Of a stretch of DNA of 44,851 nt, positions 23,612 to 30,894 are shown in pieces. Origin of the DNA: Candidatus Gastranaerophilales bacterium (GTDB taxonomy: Bacteria; Cyanobacteriota; Vampirovibrionia; Gastranaerophilales; Gastranaerophilaceae). The translations under genes were made by a program, and so were the position numbers. Within the stretch, counting starts at the first letter, position 1. Every line of letters starts with the position of its first letter. Below the pieces are notes generated by a model that saw only the letters and a list, made by a program, of their open reading frames with translations, was not told where the DNA came from and searched no databases. Location of the stretch: contig CALVCA010000012.1 of NCBI GenBank assembly GCA_944325895.1, positions 1-44,851 of the forward strand, written 5' to 3'.

Positions 23612-24817
23612 CTAGATTAATCCGGGTTCATATTTAGAACCTGTTACAAGTTCTCTGAAAAGGAATTGGGCTTTTGGCAGACAGTATGCAAGAAGAAAAC
23701 TGCTCAATCCTATATTTGCCAAAATAGTAAAACACCGGAGTTTTATGGATTTTGAGGCGGCATGTTTAACGTTATTTTTTGCGTAAATTTGGAATTTTTC
23801 TATATATTTTTTAAATTTTGCAAGTTCTTTAACATCAACAAATGCTCTCGGGTCACGCACATTGTTTTTTAAAAGTTTTACTTTGTTATATTTCCCTGCA
23901 AGTTTAGTAAATAATTCATCGGGATTGTTGTCGATAAATTCAATTAAATCCTTAGCAGAGTCAGATTTTGGAAGTTTGAGGTGTTTGTATTTTATTGAAG
24001 CTAAAAATCTTTTATCTGCAAGCATTTTGGGATCAAGATTTACATCGGTTATTTTATTAAATAATTTTTCAAGCTGGGACGGGGCAACAAAATTCAAATA
24101 CATCATGCCTGCCATTTTAAACGCAATATCTATAGCCTCATTTTTTTTGCGGGCTGTTATAATCCTTCCCGCAGCATAACCACCGTCTGTTACAGCCATT
24201 TTTTGAACGGTTGTGAAATTGTTTATAACTGATGTCATGTTCCCGCTGAAGGTAAGATCTTTGGATTTTTTTCTTTTAAATTCATCAAATGATTTTACTC
24301 CGAAATTCGGATATGACTTATATTTTTGCATCTTTTTTGCTGTTGAGGCAAAAATTAATTTAGGAATTACAAATCCCATTAAAGCTATTGGTATTACTAT
24401 TGATGAAATAAATTTAGTATTCATCATCCGTTCAAATATTTTTCTGTTATTTTTAGCCTTTATCAAATCCTGCACTGCCTCAGGTGCTTTTTGTGCAAAA
24501 TCTTTAATATTTTTGTCAATATTTTGAAATTCGTCAGTTCCGAATAATTTCATGTTAATGTCGGAATTTAAGCCTTTTGATTTTTTTATTAAAAATTTGC
24601 CGATTTTATCGATTAAAGGTATACCGCCAAGCCATACTGCAGACACTGAATACTCATCAATAAATCTTTCTCTTGCACCGAGCCATGCTATTTTTTTATC
24701 GTTTTTATTTTGATTATAAGTCATCAAAACTTTTGCGGGAATTTCTATGCCGCAATCTCTTACGATAAGGGGGTATATACTTTTATTATTTCCTATTGCA
24801 GATATTATATTTAACAT
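23612..24817 (-). CDS. lineage-type membrane orphan, 401 aa, downstream of an attenuator
   Basis: No family recognised. A hydrophobic segment lies at about 135-160 (SSIVIPIALMGFVIPKLIF), a weaker one at 232-246, and a likely helix at 361-380 (FTILANIGLSSFLLAYCL). A LTFSGN motif at 188-193 matches the short motif seen near the N-terminus of other orphans here. The protein has only two histidines, so it is not itself His-rich. The start is fixed by AAGGAG. The transcript must pass the leader peptide and terminator at 24836-24945, so expression should depend on antitermination. Confidence 0.72.
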   Translation of the reverse strand: MLNIISAIGNNKSIYPLIVRDCGIEIPAKVLMTYNQNKNDKKIAWLGARERFIDEYSVSAVWLGGIPLIDKIGKFLIKKSKGLNSDINMKLFGTDEFQNIDKNIKDFAQKAPEAVQDLIKAKNNRKIFERMMNTKFISSIVIPIALMGFVIPKLIFASTAKKMQKYKSYPNFGVKSFDEFKRKKSKDLTFSGNMTSVINNFTTVQKMAVTDGGYAAGRIITARKKNEAIDIAFKMAGMMYLNFVAPSQLEKLFNKITDVNLDPKMLADKRFLASIKYKHLKLPKSDSAKDLIEFIDNNPDELFTKLAGKYNKVKLLKNNVRDPRAFVDVKELAKFKKYIEKFQIYAKNNVKHAASKSIKLRCFTILANIGLSSFLLAYCLPKAQFLFRELVTGSKYEPGLI

Positions 24818-24835
24818 TAAAAAGACTCCTTGAAT

Positions 24836-24865
24836 AAAAAAAAGCGACTTCTTGCAGGAAGCCGC
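24836..24865 (-). terminator. attenuator terminator (hairpin 3:4)
   Basis: On the minus strand GCGGCTTC, loop CTGCAA, GAAGTCGC, then eight T. One G-T pair in the 8-bp stem, extendable by an A-T pair. It ends just before the ribosome site of the 401-aa gene. Confidence 0.85.
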
Positions 24866-24896
24866 TGGTATCAGACCAAATCACATAGCTACCTGC
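24854..24896 (-). promoter_or_regulatory. antiterminator pairing (2:3)
   Basis: GCAGGTAGC (24896-24888, minus strand) can pair with GCTTCCTGC (24862-24854) with one mismatch. The second segment contains most of the 5' arm and loop of the terminator, so the two structures exclude each other. The first segment overlaps the leader-peptide stop codon. Confidence 0.65.
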
Positions 24897-24909
24897 TAAG
24901 TGAATGGTC
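24874..24909 (-). promoter_or_regulatory. hairpin 1:2 covering the His codons
   Basis: On the minus strand GACCA/TGGTC, TCAC/GTGA and TAGC/GCTA form a 13-bp imperfect hairpin with an AGGTA loop. Its 5' arm starts at the Asp codon of the HHDH run. It uses the same segment as the antiterminator, as in classical attenuators. Confidence 0.65.
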
Positions 24910-24945
24910 ATGATGGATTTTTACAATTTCGATAGTCTTTTTCAT
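24889..24945 (-). CDS. leader peptide MKKTIEIVKIHHDHSLSR
   Basis: An 18-codon frame with ATG at 24945 and TAG at 24889-24891. Codons 11-14 read CAT CAT GAC CAT (His-His-Asp-His), a dense histidine cluster just upstream of hairpin segment 2. A ribosome stalled there would cover segment 1 and free segment 2 to form the antiterminator; a ribosome reaching the stop would cover segment 2 and allow termination. There is no ribosome site, but the -10 box ends 6 nt before the ATG, as for the other leaderless starts. Histidine sensing is inferred from the codons. Confidence 0.65.
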   Translation of the reverse strand: MKKTIEIVKIHHDHSLSR

Positions 24946-24951
24946 AAAATT

Positions 24952-24980
24952 ATTATATAACAAAAATTTTTTTTTTGCAA
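24952..24980 (-). promoter_or_regulatory. promoter of the attenuator leader
   Basis: TTGCAA (24980-24975), exactly 17 bp, then TATAAT (24957-24952), both on the minus strand. It fits fully in the gap just after the stop of the 123-aa gene, so the leader is transcribed independently. Confidence 0.75.
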
Positions 24981-24982
24981 GT

Positions 24983-25354
24983 CTAAGCATAATAAATTTT
25001 TTTCTTTTGTTTCAAAATCTTAACTTCATTTAACAAATTACGCTGAGCGTTAATAATATCGTCTTCTTTCAGGTTTAAGAATTGAGATAAAATATCTTTA
25101 TTTTTTTTAACATTTAATTTACTTGTCTTAAAATTTGACAGATGGAAGTTTTCTAAAACAAGTTCATCACGCATTTGACCTCTTGATTTTGCAATAAAAG
25201 ATTTTGGGCTGCCCCAAGATTTAACGTTTTTAACCTGTTCCATGAATTCCATAAGGCAGTCTGCTTTTCTTGCCTTTAAAATAAGTTCCTGTTCAACAAC
25301 GGGGATAATGTTTGCTTTGAAGCTGGGGGTTGAATAATTTGTTGATATTTGCAT
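24983..25354 (-). CDS. small lineage-type orphan with SFKAN motif, 123 aa
   Basis: No family recognised. The protein starts MQISTNYSTPSFKANIIPVV, with the short Phe-Lys-Ala-Asn motif at 12-15. The remainder is helical and lysine-rich, without membrane segments. A TAGGAGA ribosome site precedes the ATG. It ends just before the promoter of the attenuator leader. Confidence 0.7.
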   Translation of the reverse strand: MQISTNYSTPSFKANIIPVVEQELILKARKADCLMEFMEQVKNVKSWGSPKSFIAKSRGQMRDELVLENFHLSNFKTSKLNVKKNKDILSQFLNLKEDDIINAQRNLLNEVKILKQKKKIYYA

Positions 25355-25404
25355 AAATTTTCTCCTATGGATTAATATAAATATCGTAAAAATATTTTTT
25401 GCTA

Positions 25405-25689
25405 TTAAGAAAAATATTTTTTTACAAATAGTATTTTTTCACTGTCAAATGTTTTTATACAGATTACTTTTTCTTTTGAAGATAAACCTTTTACAATGCA
25501 AATAGAGGTTTTAGGAATTTTAAGTTCTTTTGACAGAAATTCAATCAAAGCTTTATTAGCTTTACCGTCAACCGGCTGGGCGGTAAGTTTAATTTTAATT
25601 ATTCCGTCAGAGGCGGTAAGCTCATTTTTTGATGAATTAGGTGTAATTTTAATGTTTACAATTAAGCCGTCTTTTGTTTCTTTAATCAT
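25405..25689 (-). CDS. yggU: DUF167 (YggU) family protein
   Basis: A 94-aa protein matching the YggU/DUF167 family: VNIKITPNSSKNEL, IKIKLTAQPVDGKANKALIE and the IPKTSICIVKGLSSKEKVI segment. The biochemical role of the family is not established. The ATG at 25689 agrees with family length; a longer frame adds 36 hydrophobic residues unlike the family. Divergent from relA, whose promoter overlaps the upstream region. Confidence 0.88.
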   Translation of the reverse strand: MIKETKDGLIVNIKITPNSSKNELTASDGIIKIKLTAQPVDGKANKALIEFLSKELKIPKTSICIVKGLSSKEKVICIKTFDSEKILFVKKYFS

Positions 25690-25723
25690 AATAATCTTTC
25701 TGAATGAAATTATTGAATTGTAC

Positions 25724-25752
25724 TTGAAAAAAACGTAAAAAATTTGTATTAT
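25724..25752 (+). promoter_or_regulatory. relA promoter, near-leaderless
   Basis: TTGAAA at 25724-25729, 17-bp spacer, TATTAT at 25747-25752, nine bases before the ATG at 25762. No ribosome site. Confidence 0.55.
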
Positions 25753-25761
25753 TATTATACC

Positions 25762-27954
25762 ATGTCCGATGTAGAACTTTTTGAAGAAATAAAACAAAAA
25801 TTAACAGAGCAAAACAGAAGCAATGAAGATATTGCGTTAGTAGAGAAAGCATATCATTTTGCAAAAAAACTACACGAAGGACAATACAGAATATCAGAAG
25901 AACCGTATATAATCCATCCCGTAGAAGTTGCCAAAATTTTAGTTGATTTAAAAGCGGACACCCATACTCTGATAGCGGCATTTTTGCATGACATACTTGA
26001 AGATACCGAAACAAAGCCCGAAGAAATTCAAAAACTTTTCGGTGATGACGTTTTAACACTTGTTCAGGGAGTTACCAAATTAAGCAAACTTCAATTTAAA
26101 TCCAATGAAGAAAGGCAGGCTGAAAACTTCCGGCGTTTATTCATTGCAATGGCAAACGATATAAGGGTAATATTTTTAAAACTGGCGGACAGATTGCATA
26201 ATATGCGGACGCTAAACTTTATGGCGGTTAATAAGCAAAAGAAAATAGCCCGTGAAACACTTGATATATTTGCACCATTGGCAAACAGACTCGGGATGGG
26301 GAAAATCAAAGCCGAGCTTGAAGATTTATCATTAAGATATTTAGAGCCTGATAAATATTTTGAAATAGCACAGCTTGTTTCGCAAAAAAAAGCTGAGCGG
26401 GAAATGACAGTCAAACTTTTAATCGATAAAATATCAAAAGACGTCAAAGCAGCCGGAATAAACGCACAGATAACAGGCAGGGCAAAACACTATTACAGCA
26501 TATACTGTAAAATGAAACGTCAAAATATAGCATTTCACGATTTATATGACATAACGGCAGTGAGAGTAATAGTAGATACGGAAAAAGAATGTTATGAAGT
26601 TTTGGGGCTTATACATTCACAATTCAAGCCTATTCCGGGACGTTTTAAAGATTATATAGCCATGCCCAAAGGTAATTTGTATCAATCTTTGCATACATCA
26701 GTTATAGGACCGAGGTCAAAACCTTTGGAAGTTCAAATACGAACCTGGGAAATGCATGAAGTTGCGGAATACGGTGTTGCGGCACACTGGCGTTATAAAG
26801 AAAAAGGGTCTGAAAAAGCGAATAATGCATCAGATTTGCAGTTTTCGTGGATGCGTAAAATGGTCGAATACGACAAAGAAATGTCAAATGCAAAAGATTT
26901 TGTAAATTCGGTAAAACTTGATTTGTTTTCAGATCAAGTATTTGCCTTTACCCCCAACGGTGATGTTTTAGATTTACCGAAAGACGCAACCCCTGTTGAT
27001 TTTGCATACCGTATTCACAGTGATGTCGGGCACAGAACAATAGGTGCAAAAGTAAACGGCAGAATAGCACAATTGGATACAAAACTCGTAAACGGTGATA
27101 TAGTTGAGATTTTAACTTCAAAAACACCTGCTCCCAGGCTTGATTGGCTGAATTTTGTTGTAACAAAACAGGCAGCCCAAAAAATTAAACAGTGGTTTAA
27201 AAAGAATAACCGTGAAGAACACATCGAAATCGGCAAGTCTAATCTCGAACACGAACTGACTAAAACAGTTTTTGATGAATACGTAAAACAGGGCGAATTT
27301 GAAAAAATAGCCAAACAAATGAATTATTTGTCCGCAGAGGATCTTTTTGCGGCACTGGGTTACGGCGAAACTACGCTTAATAAAATTATAAATAAAATCC
27401 AAAAACCGAAAGAAAAATCAGTTGAAGATAAATTCCATTCAGTCAATAAAAAGAAATCCGAAAAAGATATAATCGGTTTGGAAGGATTGATGTATTCTTT
27501 TGCCCGCTGCTGTTCGCCAATCCCCGGAGAGCCGATAGTAGGTGTTGTAACCCGTTCAAAAGGTGTTTCCGTCCACAGAATTGACTGTAAAACGCTGGAA
27601 AACATTGAGCCTGAAAGGCTTATGGATATTAAGTGGGCAGGCAATAATACAAATAAAACTTATACAACCACAATAAGAATTGAAACAGCCGACAAACTCG
27701 GCATGCTTAAAGATATTATTGCTGCTGTATCGGATAATAATACAAATATTATTAATGCAAACGTAAAATCACGTAATAATGTCGGGATAATTGAAATCGG
27801 ACTTGAATTGGATAATATTGAAACTTTGAAAAAAGTAATTAATTCACTGCAGGCTCTGCCTGATGTCTATAGTGTAAAACGTATTCAAACCTCAGCCCAA
27901 ACAGCTTTTAAAAAGTCAAATGTTAATAAGAAGCCCCCGAAGAAAAAACGCTGA
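25762..27954 (+). CDS. relA: bifunctional (p)ppGpp synthetase/hydrolase, RelA/SpoT
   Basis: A 730-aa long RSH enzyme. The HD hydrolase domain has H52, H76-D77 (FLHDILEDT) and the downstream ED. The synthetase domain has GRFKDYIAMPKGNLYQSLHT starting near residue 293. TGS (VFAFTPNGDVLDLPKDATP), helical and zinc-finger-like (RCCSPIPG) regions and a C-terminal ACT domain follow. Both catalytic centres look intact, as in single Rel proteins. ATG 25762 is chosen; an in-frame TTG 18 nt earlier would be inside the -10 region. The last 32 bp overlap the convergent SpoU gene. Confidence 0.96.
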   Translation: MSDVELFEEIKQKLTEQNRSNEDIALVEKAYHFAKKLHEGQYRISEEPYIIHPVEVAKILVDLKADTHTLIAAFLHDILEDTETKPEEIQKLFGDDVLTLVQGVTKLSKLQFKSNEERQAENFRRLFIAMANDIRVIFLKLADRLHNMRTLNFMAVNKQKKIARETLDIFAPLANRLGMGKIKAELEDLSLRYLEPDKYFEIAQLVSQKKAEREMTVKLLIDKISKDVKAAGINAQITGRAKHYYSIYCKMKRQNIAFHDLYDITAVRVIVDTEKECYEVLGLIHSQFKPIPGRFKDYIAMPKGNLYQSLHTSVIGPRSKPLEVQIRTWEMHEVAEYGVAAHWRYKEKGSEKANNASDLQFSWMRKMVEYDKEMSNAKDFVNSVKLDLFSDQVFAFTPNGDVLDLPKDATPVDFAYRIHSDVGHRTIGAKVNGRIAQLDTKLVNGDIVEILTSKTPAPRLDWLNFVVTKQAAQKIKQWFKKNNREEHIEIGKSNLEHELTKTVFDEYVKQGEFEKIAKQMNYLSAEDLFAALGYGETTLNKIINKIQKPKEKSVEDKFHSVNKKKSEKDIIGLEGLMYSFARCCSPIPGEPIVGVVTRSKGVSVHRIDCKTLENIEPERLMDIKWAGNNTNKTYTTTIRIETADKLGMLKDIIAAVSDNNTNIINANVKSRNNVGIIEIGLELDNIETLKKVINSLQALPDVYSVKRIQTSAQTAFKKSNVNKKPPKKKR

Positions 27955-28687
27955 GTTCATATAAAATAATTGCACAAGATACGCTTAAATTAAGCGATTC
28001 AACGTTTTTTTGCATTTCGATTTTAACGCTTTCCTTTGCAAAATCAACCATTTGACGGCTTAAACCGTCTGCTTCGGAGCCGAACATAATAAGACAAGGG
28101 TATTTTACCTTAAAATCTTTTAAATTTTTATCTGCATGCGGCAGTGTTGCAATTGTGCAGAAATCCCCAAAGATTTTTTTTATTTTTTCAAAATCATTTA
28201 TTTCAAAAACAGGTATTTTCCATAAATTACCAACAGATGATCTTACACATTTGGGATTGTATAAATCAACGCTTTCGCCGGTTAAAACAACAGCATCAAT
28301 TCCGAAAGCAGCAGATGTCCTTAAAATGGTGCCTAAATTCCCGGCATCTTTTATGCCCTCCAGCAGAACAACTTTTTGAGCTTTATCCAGCAGAGATAAA
28401 TCATAAGTTTTTTTGTAAGCTACTGCGACAATTTCAGGAGCTGACTCCGTTGTGGAAATCTTTTTTAAAACTGTATCGTTTGCTAAAATAATTTTATCTT
28501 TTAAAAATCCGTAACGTTCGGCTTTATTTTCCGAAACAAATGCGTATTCAATTTCAATTCCTGCATCAAAGGCTTCTTTTGTGCATTTATAACCTTCAAG
28601 CAGAAATTTTTCACTGCGGTATTTTTTTTGCTGAAGCTTGACTGTATCTTTTACCAAATCATTGTTTACACTTGTAATTTTCATCAT
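27923..28687 (-). CDS. TrmH/SpoU family RNA 2'-O-ribose methyltransferase
   Basis: A 254-aa SPOUT methyltransferase. An N-terminal substrate-binding part (SEKFLLEGYKCTKEAFDAGI) precedes the SPOUT domain with its three motifs: GNLGTILRTSAAFGI, MFGSEADGLS and VESLNLSVSCAIILYEL. It methylates ribose in rRNA or tRNA; the target cannot be told. The start 28687 overlaps the upstream aminopeptidase stop (ATGA). 3' end overlaps relA by 32 bp. Confidence 0.9.
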   Translation of the reverse strand: MMKITSVNNDLVKDTVKLQQKKYRSEKFLLEGYKCTKEAFDAGIEIEYAFVSENKAERYGFLKDKIILANDTVLKKISTTESAPEIVAVAYKKTYDLSLLDKAQKVVLLEGIKDAGNLGTILRTSAAFGIDAVVLTGESVDLYNPKCVRSSVGNLWKIPVFEINDFEKIKKIFGDFCTIATLPHADKNLKDFKVKYPCLIMFGSEADGLSRQMVDFAKESVKIEMQKNVESLNLSVSCAIILYELSVFSSGASY

Positions 28688-30231
28688 ATAACCCCGAATT
28701 CCTCCAGCCATTGTTTTTCTGTATCGTTCATCAAAGAGTAATCAATCAATTTTTGTTCGTAAGGCATATGAACAAACGAATGAATGGTGCCGTTTTGCAT
28801 ATAACACGAATTTTCAAGTCTTACACCGAAGTGGTTTTGATTATATAATCCCGGTTCAATAGTGAAACACATGTTATCTTTCAATAAAACTTTTGCGGCA
28901 TCGCTTTGGTTTAAAGCCGGCGGAGCCTCGTGAACATTTATTCCGATACCGTGCCCTAATCCGTGATTAAACACAAATCCGTCTATACTGTTTTCTTTGA
29001 AGAAATTTCTTATGTCAAAATCAATGTCAAACCCCGAACAGACAGGATTTGTGTTGTATGCATGCAAAAAAGCTCTTAAAACGGTTGTATAAACTTTTTT
29101 TTGCAGTTTGTTTGGAGCACCTTTTACAAAAACCCTTGTGATATCCGTTGCCAAACCTCCTTCAAAATATGCTCCGCAATCGATTAGAATAAGACTTCCG
29201 TCTTTTATGATTTCATCGGGCGAAGATTTTGAATAATGTGCCAAAGCCGAATTTTTATCTTTTGCAACAATTGAATTAAAACTCAAACCTTTTGCCCCGT
29301 TTTGTAAAAATTCTTCCTCAAGTTTCCGTGCTATATCAAATTCCGAAATATTATCAAACTGCTCTATGTAATCTCTGACAGCTCTTATTACCTTGTCAGT
29401 TTTGTTGAAAGCTTCTTTATAATGTAAAATTTCAGCATCGGTTTTAATCGATTTCATAAGTTTTAACGGGCTCGGCTTGACTGTCCTGTCCTTTAATAAC
29501 GAATAATCATAAGCGTTTATTGATGATTTATCAGTATAGAATTTTTTGTTTGAAGTTTTTATAAAATTTTCAAACTCATCAAGTTTATCAGCCTCAAACA
29601 ATAATGCTCTGTCATCTAAGATTATAGCTTTTGCCTGAATTTTGGAAGAATACGGCATTGAATAATCCCTCATGTTAAACAAATAGGAAACTTCTTCCAA
29701 ATTGGTTATAACGTAGGCTTCGTCGGGCATGACTTTGATTTTTTTAATTTTGTCATCACTGCTTAAACCGGTTAATTTGATGTCCAAATACTCAACCTGA
29801 TTGGATTTTTGGGGTTTTAAAACGTCCAGCGGATCGGATTTCAGCAGTTTTATTTTAACGTGTTTTTGCATTAAATCAACGTCAGCTTGTGAGTTTTTTT
29901 TTGAAAATAAACCTAAAACAGCATCTTTTGGTATTTTTTTTAACATTTCATCAAAAAAACGCTGACCTGTCTGAAGTTTTACGACAGTGACGGAAGTTTT
30001 ATCGGCTTCCAAATCAGCTTGGATATGGTATCTGCCGTCAACGAAAAGAAAAATGCCGGACATAGAAACCAGTGCATCGCCTGTTGAGCCTGTAAATCCC
30101 GTCAGGTGATATCTTGAATTTTCATTCAAAGAATTATATTCCACTAAAAACTGATTAGTGGAATTGACAAGTAAAAAATCGATTTTTTCATCGATCATAA
30201 ATTGTCTGTATATATCTAAAACTTCATTCAT
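28684..30231 (-). CDS. pepP: Xaa-Pro aminopeptidase (M24B)
   Basis: A 515-aa metallopeptidase removing N-terminal residues before proline. A creatinase-like N-terminal domain is followed by the pita-bread domain with metal ligands in LILIDCGAYFEGGLATDITR (two Asp), HGLGHGIGINVHE (His), FTIEPGLY (Glu) and VRLEN (Glu). Length suggests an aminopeptidase P of the longer type with two N-terminal modules. It overlaps ppiC by 8 bp and the SpoU gene by 4 bp, so the three form an operon. Confidence 0.93.
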   Translation of the reverse strand: MNEVLDIYRQFMIDEKIDFLLVNSTNQFLVEYNSLNENSRYHLTGFTGSTGDALVSMSGIFLFVDGRYHIQADLEADKTSVTVVKLQTGQRFFDEMLKKIPKDAVLGLFSKKNSQADVDLMQKHVKIKLLKSDPLDVLKPQKSNQVEYLDIKLTGLSSDDKIKKIKVMPDEAYVITNLEEVSYLFNMRDYSMPYSSKIQAKAIILDDRALLFEADKLDEFENFIKTSNKKFYTDKSSINAYDYSLLKDRTVKPSPLKLMKSIKTDAEILHYKEAFNKTDKVIRAVRDYIEQFDNISEFDIARKLEEEFLQNGAKGLSFNSIVAKDKNSALAHYSKSSPDEIIKDGSLILIDCGAYFEGGLATDITRVFVKGAPNKLQKKVYTTVLRAFLHAYNTNPVCSGFDIDFDIRNFFKENSIDGFVFNHGLGHGIGINVHEAPPALNQSDAAKVLLKDNMCFTIEPGLYNQNHFGVRLENSCYMQNGTIHSFVHMPYEQKLIDYSLMNDTEKQWLEEFGVI

Positions 30232-30499
30232 TTCTGTAAATCAGATGCCAGCCGAATTGTGTTTGAACGGGTTTTGACATTTCACCGACATTAAGAGAGA
30301 ATGCAGCGTCTTCAAACGGTTTGACCATCATTCCCCGTGAAAAATACCCTAAATCCCCGCCGCTGTAACCTGACGGGCACAGTGAATATTTTTTTGCAGC
30401 ATCTTCAAAAGAAGAACCTGCTTTGATTTCTTGATATAATTTTTCAGCTTCTTCTTCTGTTTTAACTAAAATGTGGCTTGCTTTAATTTCTTCAGTCAT
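30224..30499 (-). CDS. small parvulin-type peptidyl-prolyl isomerase
   Basis: A 91-aa stand-alone parvulin domain (KASHILVKTEEEAEKLYQEI, FEDAAKKYSLCPSG, GGDLGYFSRGMMVKPFEDAA, QFGWHLIYR). No signal peptide, so a cytoplasmic PPIase like E. coli PpiC. The start 30499 follows an AGGAG site; an upstream in-frame start is outside the family. The ribosome site lies in a hairpin. First gene of the ppiC-pepP-spoU unit. Confidence 0.9.
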   Translation of the reverse strand: MTEEIKASHILVKTEEEAEKLYQEIKAGSSFEDAAKKYSLCPSGYSGGDLGYFSRGMMVKPFEDAAFSLNVGEMSKPVQTQFGWHLIYRNE

Positions 30500-30502
30500 A
30501 GT

Positions 30503-30520
30503 AATTCTCCTAAGAGAATT
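30503..30520 (-). promoter_or_regulatory. hairpin containing the ppiC ribosome site
   Basis: On the minus strand AATTCTC, loop TTAG, GAGAATT: a perfect 7-bp hairpin whose loop and 3' arm contain the AGGAG ribosome site. A TATAAT box overlaps its 5' side, so the hairpin would be at the 5' end of the mRNA. Confidence 0.5.
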
Positions 30521-30538
30521 ATAACTCAAAACAAACCT

Positions 30539-30643
30539 TCATGCAATAACCTTCCATATAAAAGAAGTAAGCTCAAATATTTTAAACCAGACCGCTAAAG
30601 AAAAAAATCTTGTCGCAACCCCGAAAAAAGTGCCTGGATACAT
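30539..30643 (-). CDS. possible 34-aa aromatic-rich small protein
   Basis: A short open frame beginning MYPGTFFGVATRFFSLAVWF and ending with TGA 40 nt before ppiC. Ten of 34 residues are aromatic and the pattern could be a single membrane-associated helix. No ribosome site precedes it and it overlaps the inverted repeat at 30567-30652, so it may be a chance frame across an RNA gene. Confidence 0.25.
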   Translation of the reverse strand: MYPGTFFGVATRFFSLAVWFKIFELTSFIWKVIA

Positions 30644-30711
30644 TGAGCTTACGTAATCATGATAACGTTTTTGCGGTAAATTTTCACCCTCCCGGAGAGT
30701 GGATTTTAGCG
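30567..30711. ncRNA. possible structured RNA, strand uncertain
   Basis: GTAAGCTCAA (30567-30576) and TTGAGCTTAC (30643-30652) form a perfect 10-bp outer stem around 66 nt, with an inner CCAG/CTGG. A second hairpin covers 30674-30711 (CGGTAAA/TTTAGCG around CAC-CTC/GAG-GTG). On the plus strand a TATAAA box at 30557-30562 would place the transcript start at the first stem. I do not see SRP, 6S or tmRNA signatures. Confidence 0.4.
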
Positions 30712-30733
30712 ATAAAAAATAAATAGTAATAAT

Positions 30734-30749
30734 TAATTCTGCAGAATTA
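30734..30749. promoter_or_regulatory. 16-bp perfect palindrome upstream of tRNA-Gly
   Basis: TAATTCTGCAGAATTA at 30734-30749 reads the same on both strands. It lies about 20 bp before the TATAAT at 30771-30776 and overlaps a possible -35 (TTAGTA), the position of an operator. The binding protein is unknown. Confidence 0.4.
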
Positions 30750-30770
30750 GTATTGCAAAAAAAAATTTTT

Positions 30771-30776
30771 TATAAT
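30771..30776 (+). promoter_or_regulatory. -10 box of tRNA-Gly
   Basis: TATAAT 19 bp before the mature tRNA 5' end. A TTAGTA with 18-bp spacing could be the -35. Confidence 0.5.
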
Positions 30777-30794
30777 AGAATAAGAGAGCACAAT

Positions 30795-30866
30795 GCGGAA
30801 GTAACTCAATGGTAGAGTCCCTGCCTTCCAAGCAGGTTGTTGCGAGTTCGAATCTCGTCTTCCGCT
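30795..30866 (+). tRNA. tRNA-Gly(TCC)
   Basis: A complete cloverleaf: acceptor GCGGAAG pairs with CTTCCGC; anticodon stem CCTGC/GCAGG around CTTCCAA with anticodon TCC; T arm GCGAG-TTCGAAT-CTCGT. The discriminator is T and CCA is not encoded. A T-rich run follows. Confidence 0.95.
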
Positions 30867-30894
30867 TTTTTTGTTTTTTGCTAAGAGATTATTT

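Noticed and set aside
24213-24527. 104-aa plus-strand frame
   Set aside because: Antisense to the 401-aa protein, no ribosome site, shadow composition.
25690-26059. Minus-strand frame and N-terminal extension of the YggU gene
   Set aside because: They overlap the relA promoter and start, and the extension is unlike the family.
26091-26447. 118-aa minus-strand frame
   Set aside because: Shadow of relA.
30567-30711. SRP RNA, 6S RNA or tmRNA
   Set aside because: None of the conserved cores was found; the region is too short for 6S or tmRNA.
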